NCBI GenBank assembly: GCA_017424205.1 | Contig: JAFPAS010000140.1 | Coordinates: forward strand, 1-6,561 | DNA length: 6,561 nucleotides | Reading direction: 5' to 3' | From: Prevotella sp. | GTDB lineage: Bacteria; Bacteroidota; Bacteroidia; Bacteroidales; Bacteroidaceae | In this document: positions 1 to 6,063 of the stretch, piece by piece | How positions within the stretch are numbered: position 1 is the first letter of the stretch | Layout of the letters: the number at the start of each line of letters is the position of its first letter | The notes under the pieces: model-generated | What the model was told of the DNA's origin: nothing | The model's input: only the letters and a program-made list of their open reading frames with translations | Databases searched by the model: none | Program-made: the position numbers and the translations under genes

Positions 1-193
1 ACCCTTCATAATAAACAGCGCGTGTCCAAAGATTGCTTGTGCGCTTTCTTTTTACGAACGTTACTTCTGTTGGGTCTGGCCATTTACTCATTAAGTGCTT
101 GTTGGCTTTTCGTGCCAGATCAATCATCTCGCTTTGTGCTATCAAAGTCAATGGCATCAGCGCCAGAATTGTAATAATAAGTAGTTTTCGCAT
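1..193 (-). CDS. Glycoside hydrolase GH88/GH105-type (unsaturated rhamnogalacturonyl hydrolase-like), N-terminal part only, runs off the left edge
   Basis: Reading leftward from the ATG at 191-193 gives 64 uninterrupted codons before the window ends. Residues 1-19 (MRKLLIITILALMPLTLIA) form a signal peptide, with likely signal peptidase I cleavage after Ala19 and no lipobox Cys. Residues 24-40 are helical, followed by the segment SNLWTRAVYYEG at 53-64. That Trp-Thr-Arg-x-x-Tyr-Tyr-Glu-Gly segment is what I recall from the N-terminal region of Bacteroidales GH88/GH105 enzymes, which remove the unsaturated uronic acid left at the non-reducing end by polysaccharide lyases. The catalytic (alpha/alpha)6 barrel residues lie outside the window, so activity and substrate cannot be confirmed. 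A periplasmic location is inferred from the signal peptide. It lies 109 bp downstream of galM on the same strand and may be co-transcribed, but that gap holds an inverted repeat and no recognisable promoter. No Shine-Dalgarno sequence is visible; the leader is A-rich. Confidence 0.72.
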   Translation of the reverse strand, partial: MRKLLIITILALMPLTLIAQSEMIDLARKANKHLMSKWPDPTEVTFVKRKRTSNLWTRAVYYEG

Positions 194-230
194 ATTGGAT
201 GTTGTTTTATGTTTTCTTTTTGCTATAGTT

Positions 231-259
231 AGAACTGCGTGGTTGGCATCGTCAGTTCT
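231..259. repeat. Inverted repeat in the galM-hydrolase gap
   Basis: The arms AGAACTG (231-237) and CAGTTCT (253-259) are perfectly complementary over 7 bp around a 15-base centre. The element lies between the galM stop (303) and the hydrolase start (193). On the transcribed minus strand it is followed by AACTATAGC rather than a T-run, so it is not a standard intrinsic terminator. It could be a 3'-end-protecting hairpin, a weak attenuator, an operator, or chance. Confidence 0.35.
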
Positions 260-302
260 CATGTATCTATGATTTGTGAAGTGCGGTAAAGCTTATGTTA
301 TT

Positions 303-1364
303 TTATTTTCTGCAGTTAGGAAACCTGAATATGGTTGTACTGTGAAATGTTTCGCCAGGTCTAAGCAATGTTGAAGGCCAGTGTGGCTTGTTCGGTGAGT
401 CAGGGAAATGCATCGTTTCGAAACAGATTGCGTTGCGTCGTCGATAAGGTTTCCCTTCTTTTCCCTTTATTGTTCCATTATGACCGTTAGCTGTATATAT
501 CTGCATAGCAGGTTCTGTAGTATATACTTCCATAATAATATCTGTAGATTTGTCGTAAAGACGTGCTACAGGTTTTGTTAGCAAGCCGTTGTTCTTCAAT
601 TGGTAGCAGTGGTCATAGCCTTTTGTAACATATAACTGGGTATTCTCTTCATTTATATCTCTGCCAATAGGTTTTGGCTGGCGGAAGTCAAATGGAGTAT
701 CGGTTACATCTCCGAGTTCACCTGTAACACGTTTTTTGTCATTGTATAGTGCAATGCTGTCAGAGTCAATCCATAATACTTCCTCAAGAACATCATTTGA
801 GAGATTGCCTGAAAGGTTAAAGAACGTATGGTTAGAAGGGTTTAGTACGGTGGCATGTGTTGTATTAGCTTCATAATCAATACGCAGGGCTTCGTCTGTA
901 AGAGTATAGGTGACTGACAGATTCAGTTCTCCAGGAAATCCGTTCTCTCCATCAGGAGATACATATCTCATCACAACTGATGTGTCGTTATTACTTACTA
1001 TGGAGAAAAAGCGTTGTGAGAAACTAGGGGTTCCTCCATGCGAGCAATCTCCATTACTGCCTGTTTGTAGGTTGTATTCTTTTCCGTCGATAGTAAGTTT
1101 GCCGCCTAATATTCGTCCTATGTATCTTCCTACTACTGCACCGAAGTTCTGACGATAGTCGATGTAGTGTTGCAGAGTGTCAAATCCGAGTACAATGTCT
1201 GTGCCGTTTACCTCAAGTACAGGTATTCTGGCACCATAATTAATTGCGGTCATCTTAATGTTTCCCGCTTTGTTATGTAGATTTATGCTTTTGATTTCTT
1301 CGGCTTTAACGTCGAAGATGGATATGATGAATATGGAAATATATAATAATGTGATGTGTTTCAT
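303..1364 (-). CDS. galM: Exported aldose 1-epimerase (galactose mutarotase)
   Basis: This 353-residue protein belongs to the galactose mutarotase family, which interconverts alpha and beta anomers of aldoses such as galactose. Residues 1-21 form a signal peptide (hydrophobic core LLYISIFIISIF, probable cleavage after VKA), so it should act in the periplasm or envelope. Family landmarks appear in order: NFGAVVGRYIGRI at 73-85, SHGG with His109, NPSNHTFFNLSG at 175-186 with His179, GYDHCYQL at 249-256 with Asp251, and CFETMHFPDSPN at 314-325 with Glu316. The two His, Asp and Glu match the known sugar-binding and catalytic positions (Glu as base, His as acid). The usual Asn of the GRYxNRI motif is Gly83, while the following Arg84 is kept. 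The frame stays open to an ATG at 1448, but 1364 is preferred because it starts the signal peptide, forms an ATGA overlap with the upstream stop, and follows a purine-rich leader. Confidence 0.92.
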   Translation of the reverse strand: MKHITLLYISIFIISIFDVKAEEIKSINLHNKAGNIKMTAINYGARIPVLEVNGTDIVLGFDTLQHYIDYRQNFGAVVGRYIGRILGGKLTIDGKEYNLQTGSNGDCSHGGTPSFSQRFFSIVSNNDTSVVMRYVSPDGENGFPGELNLSVTYTLTDEALRIDYEANTTHATVLNPSNHTFFNLSGNLSNDVLEEVLWIDSDSIALYNDKKRVTGELGDVTDTPFDFRQPKPIGRDINEENTQLYVTKGYDHCYQLKNNGLLTKPVARLYDKSTDIIMEVYTTEPAMQIYTANGHNGTIKGKEGKPYRRRNAICFETMHFPDSPNKPHWPSTLLRPGETFHSTTIFRFPNCRK

Positions 1365-1846
1365 GCTCCTTCCTTTTCTTCTTTCTGCTCTTTTTCCTTC
1401 AGATATTCTGCAAATACTCGCGCTGCACTCTCTACTTTTCGTGCGCATGGCCGCTTTTTGTAATATTCCGCATTACGCTCGTCTGGAATGTTCGTGTCTG
1501 CTATAGCCTTACATCCGCTCATTTTGAGTAGTTCTGCGCAAGTGACAGAGCCGTTACGTTCCTTAAACTTCGTAAGCAATTCTTGCACTACTTTATAGCA
1601 ATAAGCCTTGCCTGCGCTGTCGTCGCCATCCGTCTGTCCGCAATCAAGTCCTCCCAATATGACAAGAGCAGATACTGCACCGCACATCATCCGCATGCGT
1701 CCAACACCGCCTCCGAATCCTGCAGCAATGCGTTTTGCTGTTATTTCATCTATGCCGTAAATGTCAGCAAAAGCCATAAGGACACTCTGTGAGCATCCAA
1801 ACCCTTGCATGAAAAATTCTACAGCATTTTGTATTCTATTCTCCAT
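1361..1846 (-). CDS. C_GCAxxG_C_C family putative redox-active protein
   Basis: This 161-residue cytosolic protein (no signal peptide or membrane segment) fits the C_GCAxxG_C_C family, named for its conserved Cys pattern and generally proposed to be redox-active or metal-binding; no reaction is established. Visible landmarks are GFGCSQSVL (Cys18), the glycine-rich stretch AAGFGGGVGRM at 41-51, MCGAVSALVILG at 54-65 (Cys55), a Cys103 in SVTCAELL, Cys112 in GCKAI, and a late Cys134 in KKRPCARKV. Further Cys occur at 69 and 83. The last 12 residues, KEKEQKEEKEGA, are pure charged tail and coincide with the purine-rich leader of galM. The gene lies 36 bp after manA and its TGA stop overlaps the galM ATG, so translation of the two is probably coupled. 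No promoter was seen in the upstream gap. Family assignment is confident from the Cys/Gly layout; the function is not known. Confidence 0.82.
   Translation of the reverse strand: MENRIQNAVEFFMQGFGCSQSVLMAFADIYGIDEITAKRIAAGFGGGVGRMRMMCGAVSALVILGGLDCGQTDGDDSAGKAYCYKVVQELLTKFKERNGSVTCAELLKMSGCKAIADTNIPDERNAEYYKKRPCARKVESAARVFAEYLKEKEQKEEKEGA
1365..1400 (-). promoter_or_regulatory. Purine-rich translation-initiation leader for galM, inside the upstream gene
   Basis: Read on the minus strand, the 36 bases before the galM ATG are purines except for a C at 1387 and the C at 1365 next to the start. They contain AAGGAAGGAG. The AAGGAG at 1371-1366 is only one base from ATG, but the preceding AGG is about 7 bases away, a workable Shine-Dalgarno spacing. 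The other genes here show no such sequence. The same bases encode the Lys/Glu-rich tail of the upstream protein, and the ATGA overlap suggests translational coupling. Confidence 0.5.
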
Positions 1847-1882
1847 ATTTGGATTTTATTTGAATCTTCTTATGTGATATGA

Positions 1883-2965
1883 TTATTTTGTTGCAAGATG
1901 TAGAAAACGTGATGCTGCGGAAAGTATTGAGCGCTCTCTGTTGTCAATGAATGCGTCAAGCAGTTTTGTTTTTTTTCCTATAGGTATAACATCATAATCG
2001 GCAATTTCTGCTGGTATAAGACACGTGTGTCCTTCACGCAGTATTACGCCATCCTGTGTGCTGCGTATCTTAATCAGACAATCACCTTGCAGGCACATAG
2101 ATATTATGAAAGATCCGTATTTTTTTAGATTACGATGGAACGAACCTTCGAAATCAACTATTCTGACACTGAAGAATGGTGAGTCTATGCAAGGATTGGC
2201 GCGTTGCATATCGTCTGTATAAATGGTCCGATACTCACTGAGTACTTCATAATCAAGCGCCTCACTCGCAAGTTCAGTATGTAAAACTCGTTTTTTACCA
2301 TCTATATCGCGCCTGTCGTAATCATAAATGCGATAGGTAAGGTCACTTGCCTGCTGTATTTCTGCTAGCATGATGCCACTGCATATGGCATGAATGCGTC
2401 CTGCTGGCAGGTAGAAAACATCACCGGTGTGAACCTCATGACGTGCCATGACATCACAGATACTGCCGTCAGCTATTCTTCTGTTATACTCTTCTTTTGT
2501 TAAATTCTCTTTGAAACCAGCATACAGGTACGCACCAGGCTTAGCGTCAATGATGTACCACATCTCAGACTTCCCTCTCTTTCCGTGTACTCTTTCGGCC
2601 ATAGCATCATCGGGGTGAACCTGTACGGATAGATCATGCTCGGCATCAATGAATTTAGCAAGTAGAGGTAGTGTCGCACCGTAATGTTTTACCACGTCAT
2701 TTCCTAAAATCTGTTCTGGAAAACTGCGTGTCACATCATCAAGCTTCATGCCTTTCCATTTCCCATTTGCTATAATAGATACAGCCTGTGGTATGCAACT
2801 TACTTCCCATGATTCTCCGATTGGAATATCTTCAGTTATAATGTTGTGCGAGTCATCCTGCGCATAGGATATACCATATGTGCTAGACAAGTTCTTCCAT
2901 GTCATCAGCCGCTGTCCTCCCCATATTACAGGACGGAGATTTGGCTTGAAAAGTAATGGATACAT
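1883..2965 (-). CDS. manA: Mannose-6-phosphate isomerase, class I (short form)
   Basis: This 360-residue cupin-fold zinc enzyme interconverts fructose-6-phosphate and mannose-6-phosphate, feeding GDP-mannose/GDP-fucose synthesis or taking mannose into glycolysis. The opening FKPNLRPVIWGGQRL (6-20) is the typical N-terminus of short class I enzymes and supports the ATG start at 2965. Expected zinc ligands are present: Gln115 and His117 in VQVHPDD, Glu134 in KSEMWYI, and His192 in PAGRIHAI. Arg212 in SDLTYRIYDYDR matches the catalytic arginine segment. A second cupin-like half follows (about 265-345: GDCLIKI, EGHTCLIPAE). Its length is slightly above the roughly 315-residue Bacillus form because of an insertion near 32-47 and a C-terminal extension. 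It starts 45 bp after the yigZ stop without a visible promoter, so it is probably read through from upstream. No odd residues were seen in the active site. Confidence 0.93.
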   Translation of the reverse strand: MYPLLFKPNLRPVIWGGQRLMTWKNLSSTYGISYAQDDSHNIITEDIPIGESWEVSCIPQAVSIIANGKWKGMKLDDVTRSFPEQILGNDVVKHYGATLPLLAKFIDAEHDLSVQVHPDDAMAERVHGKRGKSEMWYIIDAKPGAYLYAGFKENLTKEEYNRRIADGSICDVMARHEVHTGDVFYLPAGRIHAICSGIMLAEIQQASDLTYRIYDYDRRDIDGKKRVLHTELASEALDYEVLSEYRTIYTDDMQRANPCIDSPFFSVRIVDFEGSFHRNLKKYGSFIISMCLQGDCLIKIRSTQDGVILREGHTCLIPAEIADYDVIPIGKKTKLLDAFIDNRERSILSAASRFLHLATK

Positions 2966-3010
2966 AGGATTTAAGTTGAGTTTTGATTGATAGAGTACGT
3001 TGCGAAGAAT

Positions 3011-3610
3011 TTATTTTCCAAAAGATAGCTGTTCTAGTCTTTTCTTCAGTTGTGGAGCCTGCGAAGTGCGTATAGCCATAGTGATTGTACATGTGTTGTC
3101 GAATGTCTGGCTGACAATTCTCGGCTGCATGTCCTTCACTATCTTCATCACGTCGTTCATGGCAGGGTAGGCGAAGGAGTATTCGATTTTTTCTTCTATG
3201 ATGCGTTCTTCTATCGTGCTGTTTGCAATGCAGTCACTTGCAGCTTCGCGGTATGCTACAATAAGTCCAGAAGTTCCGAGATTCACTCCGCCATAGTATC
3301 TCACTACAATGATCAGTGTGTCAGTCAGTTCTGCTTTGACCATCTGTCCGTGAATAGGCTTGCCAGCTGTTGACGATGGTTCGCCATCGTCATTCATTCT
3401 GAACGACATTCCATTACCTACACCATCAACACCGATGATATAAGCATAGCATACATGGCGTGCGTCGTAATATTTCTTCCTGTATTCTGCTACAATGTCC
3501 TTGACATCCTGTTCGCTTTCTACATGATGAGCGAAGGCGAGAAATTTGCTTCTTTTTTCAGAATAGAATCCCTCACCTCCGGCACTTATTGTCTTATATG
3601 AATCACCCAT
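3011..3610 (-). CDS. yigZ: YigZ/IMPACT family protein (UPF0029 with C-terminal DUF1949-like domain)
   Basis: This 199-residue protein has the signature of the YigZ/IMPACT N-terminal domain: KRSKFLAFA at 19-27, DARHVCYAYIIG at 49-60, DDGEPSSTAGKPI at 74-86 and VVRYYGGVNLGTSGLIVAY at 102-120. Residues from about 138 to 199 fit the small ferredoxin-like C-terminal domain of bacterial YigZ. Eukaryotic IMPACT/Yih1 relatives regulate the Gcn2 amino-acid-starvation kinase through Gcn1; the bacterial role is not settled, so no reaction is assigned. The length is typical for the bacterial family and there is no export signal. It sits between the DUF1015 gene (59 bp upstream) and manA (45 bp downstream). 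The upstream gap carries a two-part hairpin and only a weak TGACTTTG box (3640-3633, minus) with poor -33 spacing, so co-transcription with DUF1015 is more likely than an own promoter. Confidence 0.9.
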   Translation of the reverse strand: MGDSYKTISAGGEGFYSEKRSKFLAFAHHVESEQDVKDIVAEYRKKYYDARHVCYAYIIGVDGVGNGMSFRMNDDGEPSSTAGKPIHGQMVKAELTDTLIIVVRYYGGVNLGTSGLIVAYREAASDCIANSTIEERIIEEKIEYSFAYPAMNDVMKIVKDMQPRIVSQTFDNTCTITMAIRTSQAPQLKKRLEQLSFGK

Positions 3611-3626
3611 ATTTCTTTATTATCCA

Positions 3627-3671
3627 AACTCTCAAAGTCATTTCATCATTATGATGCAAATTGTGAGAGTT
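3627..3671. repeat. Nested inverted repeats between DUF1015 and yigZ
   Basis: The outer arms AACTCTCA (3627-3634) and TGAGAGTT (3664-3671) pair over 8 bp, and the second arm overlaps the DUF1015 stop codon. Inside, CATCAT (3644-3649) and ATGATG (3651-3656) form a small second hairpin. On the transcribed minus strand the structure is followed by GGATAATAAAG, not a T-run, so it is unlikely to be a strong intrinsic terminator. A processing or stabilising hairpin, or a partial attenuator, is possible. Confidence 0.45.
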
Positions 3672-4938
3672 AGTCTAATTTGTGTATGATGAGACCAGAA
3701 CGCAGTTTTGGCTCAAACCAAGTGGCTTTCGGTGGCATGATGTTTCCTGAATCTGCGATATCCATTATCTGTTGCATTGATACTGGGTATAATGCCAGCG
3801 CAGCACGCATTTCGCCAGAGTCTACGCGTCTCTTAAGCTCTCCTAACCCGCGCAGACCGCCTACGAAGTCTATTCTCTGACTTGAACGCAAATCGCCGAG
3901 TTCTAAAATGTCTTGCAGTATGAGGCGTGAAGAAATATCAACATCAAGCACTCCGATAGGGTCGCTCTCGTCAAATGTTCCTGGTTTTGCGTTCAATGCA
4001 TACCACTCGCCATCAAGATAGAGAGAGAATTCGTGTGCTTTCTGCGGACGGTATTCTTCTGTACCTTTATTTTCAACAATGAAATTTGCAGCCAACTTTT
4101 CGAGGAACTGCTCAGATGTGTTTCCGTTTAAGTCTTTGACAACACGGTTATAGTCAAGTACGGTAAGTTGTGATGCCTGGAATGCCACAGCCATGAAGAA
4201 GTTATACTCCTCGTCACCCTTGTGGTTTGGGTTTTGCTGCGCTTTCTCTGTGCCAACAAGAGCTGCTGCTGCACTGCGGTGATGTCCGTCAGCAATATAT
4301 AGAGCAGGCATTTTTGCGAACTCCTCTGTTATTGTGTTTATGTCATCATCATTATCAACAATCCATAGCTTATGACCGAATCCATCTATTGGCGCAATGA
4401 AATCATATTCAGGTTCAGTCTTAGCATATTTCATGATGAGTGCATTCAGCACGTCATTGTCTGGATAGGCGAAAAATACAGGTTCAATGTTCGCGTTATT
4501 TACACGCACATGCTTCATGCGGTCTTCTTCCTTGTCTCTTCTTGTCAGCTCATGCTTCTTGATCACTCCTGTTTGGTAATCACCTTGATATGCGCCAATG
4601 ACTAAACCATATTGAGTTTTCTCCATTCCGCCATTAGCAGGCAGACACGATGTCTGAGCATAAATGTAGTATTGCTCTTTTTCGTCCTGCAATAGCCATC
4701 CGTTGTCTTGGAATTTCTGAAACTGCTTTGCTGCTTCTTCGTACACTTTCGGGTCGTACTCTGATGTGCCTGGTTCAAAGTTGATTTCAGGCTTTATGAT
4801 GTGATATAGCGACATTTCGTTGTCGCCAGCTTCTATGCGAGCTTCTTCTGAATCAAGAACGTCGTATGGTCTAGATTCTACACGCTCTACAAATTCTTTT
4901 GGAGGGCGTATGCCCTTAAATGGTTTTACGATAGCCAT
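3670..4938 (-). CDS. DUF1015 (COG4198-type) conserved protein of unsettled function
   Basis: This 422-residue cytosolic protein matches the DUF1015 family along its length. Landmarks are the N-terminus VKPFKGIRPPKEF (4-16), PYDVLD (24-29), the charged block KKHELTRRDKEEDRMKH (127-143), ALYIADGHHRSAAA (212-225), and the C-terminal MPPKATWFEPKLRSGLIIH (401-419). The DGHHR segment (217-221) resembles the nucleotide-binding motif of the ParB/Srx-like fold, and with the His/Glu/Arg/Asp block may form a phosphotransfer or nucleotide site; this is inference, and no activity is assigned. In many Bacteroidota that I recall, DUF1015 genes sit beside serC and serA (serine biosynthesis), but neither is in this window. 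It is the first gene of the leftward unit, under a well-formed promoter about 45 bp upstream, and probably co-transcribed with yigZ. No Shine-Dalgarno is seen; the leader is A-rich. Start and length are typical. Confidence 0.88.
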   Translation of the reverse strand: MAIVKPFKGIRPPKEFVERVESRPYDVLDSEEARIEAGDNEMSLYHIIKPEINFEPGTSEYDPKVYEEAAKQFQKFQDNGWLLQDEKEQYYIYAQTSCLPANGGMEKTQYGLVIGAYQGDYQTGVIKKHELTRRDKEEDRMKHVRVNNANIEPVFFAYPDNDVLNALIMKYAKTEPEYDFIAPIDGFGHKLWIVDNDDDINTITEEFAKMPALYIADGHHRSAAAALVGTEKAQQNPNHKGDEEYNFFMAVAFQASQLTVLDYNRVVKDLNGNTSEQFLEKLAANFIVENKGTEEYRPQKAHEFSLYLDGEWYALNAKPGTFDESDPIGVLDVDISSRLILQDILELGDLRSSQRIDFVGGLRGLGELKRRVDSGEMRAALALYPVSMQQIMDIADSGNIMPPKATWFEPKLRSGLIIHKLD

Positions 4939-4983
4939 AGTATTTCTGTATTTTATGTTGTTTTTGTTCTATATTATTCTTTG

Positions 4984-5015
4984 CAAAGTTAATAAAAAAC
5001 ATGTTACAGTCCAAA
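4984..5015 (-). promoter_or_regulatory. Bacteroidota-type promoter for the DUF1015-yigZ-manA unit
   Basis: On the minus strand, TTTG (5015-5012) is separated by exactly 20 bases from TAACTTTG (4991-4984). This matches the Bacteroidota housekeeping sigma consensus, TTTG near -33 and TAnnTTTG near -7. Transcription would begin about 6-7 bases further left, near 4977, leaving a leader of roughly 40 A/T-rich bases before the ATG at 4938. Confidence 0.75.
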
Positions 5016-5077
5016 TCTTTTTACCTTATTTAATAAGTGTGTAGGTAAAAAGGATGAAGAGATATCATATATGCAAT

Positions 5078-5111
5078 AAAAAAACAGAGGCGATTTATAA
5101 AATGCCTCTGT
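5078..5111 (-). terminator. Intrinsic terminator of fabI
   Basis: The arms ACAGAGGC (5084-5091) and GCCTCTGT (5104-5111) form a perfect 8-bp, GC-rich stem around a 12-base loop. Read on the minus strand it is followed at once by a run of seven T's (complement of A's 5078-5084, the last shared with the stem). It lies 36 bp after the fabI stop and before the DUF1015 promoter, separating the two transcription units. Confidence 0.82.
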
Positions 5112-5147
5112 ATAATGGGTTATTATATTCACTATATGTAATGCCGT

Positions 5148-6005
5148 TTATCCGTAGATAATCTTGCCATTTTCGTCCATGTATTCCTCTAGACCTTTCT
5201 CGTATGTAGACATTGCTCGAAGGCTCATGCCCATGCTGCTGAATCCTCCGTCATGATAGAGATTCTGCATTGTGACTTTACGTGTGAGATCGGAGAACAT
5301 AACGATACAATAGTCTGCACACTCGTCAGCACTGGCATTGCCAAGTGGAGACATGCGATTTGCAAAGTCAAAAAGCTTGTCCATGCCTTTGACTCCGCTT
5401 CCTGCAGTTGTCATTGTTGGTGATTGTGAGATTGTGTTAACACGAACATTGCTCTCGCGGCCGTAGATATATCCGAAACTACGTGCGATAGATTCAAGTA
5501 GAGCTTTTGCATCAGCCATGTCGTTATATCCGAACATGGTGCGCTGTGCAGCCATGTAGGTCAATGCAAGAATAGATCCGTGTTCAGCAATGGCATCCAT
5601 TTTCTTAGCTGTCTGTATCATCTTATGGAACGATATTGCAGAAATGTCAAGAGTCTTGTCAAGCATTGCATAGTCTAAATCGTCATATGTGCGTTTCTTA
5701 CGTACGTTTGGTGACATGCCGATAGAATGGAGAACGAAATCAATCTTCCCGCCAAGAACTTCTTGTGAACGGCGGAAAACCTCCTCAAGATCTGTTACGC
5801 TTGTGGCGTCGGCAGGGATAACCTCGCATCCAAGCTGCTTTGCCAGGGCGTCAACCTCTCCCATACGTATAGCCATAGGGGTATTAGATAGCGTGATTTC
5901 TGCACCTTCCTCAATAGCTCTGATAGCAACTTTCCATGCTATAGACTGTTCGTTGAGCGCACCGAAAATGATGCCTCGTTTTCCTTTTAATAAATTGTAA
6001 CTCAT
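5148..6005 (-). CDS. fabI: Enoyl-[acyl-carrier-protein] reductase (NADH), FabI type
   Basis: This 285-residue short-chain-dehydrogenase-fold enzyme performs the last step of each fatty acid elongation cycle, reducing trans-2-enoyl-ACP in the cytosol. The N-terminal LKGKRGIIFGALNEQSIAWKVA (starting at residue 6) is the FabI variant of the nucleotide-binding loop. LHSIGM (92-97) corresponds to the cofactor/triclosan-contacting segment. The catalytic set is intact: Tyr150 in ALTYMAAQR, Tyr160 in GYNDM and Lys167 in ADAKALLES, with the same Tyr-x9-Tyr-x6-Lys spacing as E. coli FabI Tyr146/Tyr156/Lys163. The flexible substrate loop reads SQSPTMTTAGSGVKG (193-207), in the style of Bacteroidales enzymes rather than of enterobacteria. 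A C-terminal extension (EKGLEEYMDENGKIIYG) also looks lineage-typical. It is monocistronic: its own promoter lies just upstream and an intrinsic terminator just downstream. A FabV or FabK replacement is excluded by motifs and length. Confidence 0.95.
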   Translation of the reverse strand: MSYNLLKGKRGIIFGALNEQSIAWKVAIRAIEEGAEITLSNTPMAIRMGEVDALAKQLGCEVIPADATSVTDLEEVFRRSQEVLGGKIDFVLHSIGMSPNVRKKRTYDDLDYAMLDKTLDISAISFHKMIQTAKKMDAIAEHGSILALTYMAAQRTMFGYNDMADAKALLESIARSFGYIYGRESNVRVNTISQSPTMTTAGSGVKGMDKLFDFANRMSPLGNASADECADYCIVMFSDLTRKVTMQNLYHDGGFSSMGMSLRAMSTYEKGLEEYMDENGKIIYG

Positions 6006-6031
6006 ACCTATTGAATTTTAGAAATGTGGTG

Positions 6032-6063
6032 CAAAGTTACATATAATTCTTAAAGTGTACAAC
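6032..6063 (-). promoter_or_regulatory. Bacteroidota-type promoter for fabI
   Basis: On the minus strand, TAACTTTG (6039-6032) matches the TAnnTTTG -7 element, and GTTG (6063-6060) lies exactly 20 bases upstream as an imperfect -33 TTTG box. Transcription would start near 6026, giving a short leader of about 20 bases. The -7 element and the two following bases (TAACTTTGCA) are identical to those of the DUF1015 promoter. Confidence 0.65.

Noticed and set aside
33..272. Plus-strand open frame of 79 codons
   Set aside because: It is antisense to the signal-peptide-bearing hydrolase start at 193-1, has no family features, and reads as a shadow frame.
1365..1448. Longer galM beginning at the ATG at 1448
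   Set aside because: The extra 28 residues are highly basic, lie wholly inside the C_GCAxxG_C_C gene, and would bury the obvious signal peptide that begins at 1364.
2883..3092. Minus-strand open frame spanning the yigZ-manA junction
   Set aside because: It overlaps the well-supported ends of both genes in another frame and has no recognisable protein features.
3050..3373. Plus-strand open frame of 107 codons rich in Cys, Val and His
   Set aside because: It is directly antisense to the conserved yigZ coding sequence, with composition typical of a shadow.
3633..3660. Separate promoter for yigZ (TTTG with TGACTTTG on the minus strand)
   Set aside because: The -7 box has a mismatch in TA and the spacer is 16 bases; co-transcription with DUF1015 explains the arrangement better.
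5689..6000. Plus-strand open frame of 103 codons opposite fabI
   Set aside because: It is antisense to the nucleotide-binding part of fabI and has no domain features.
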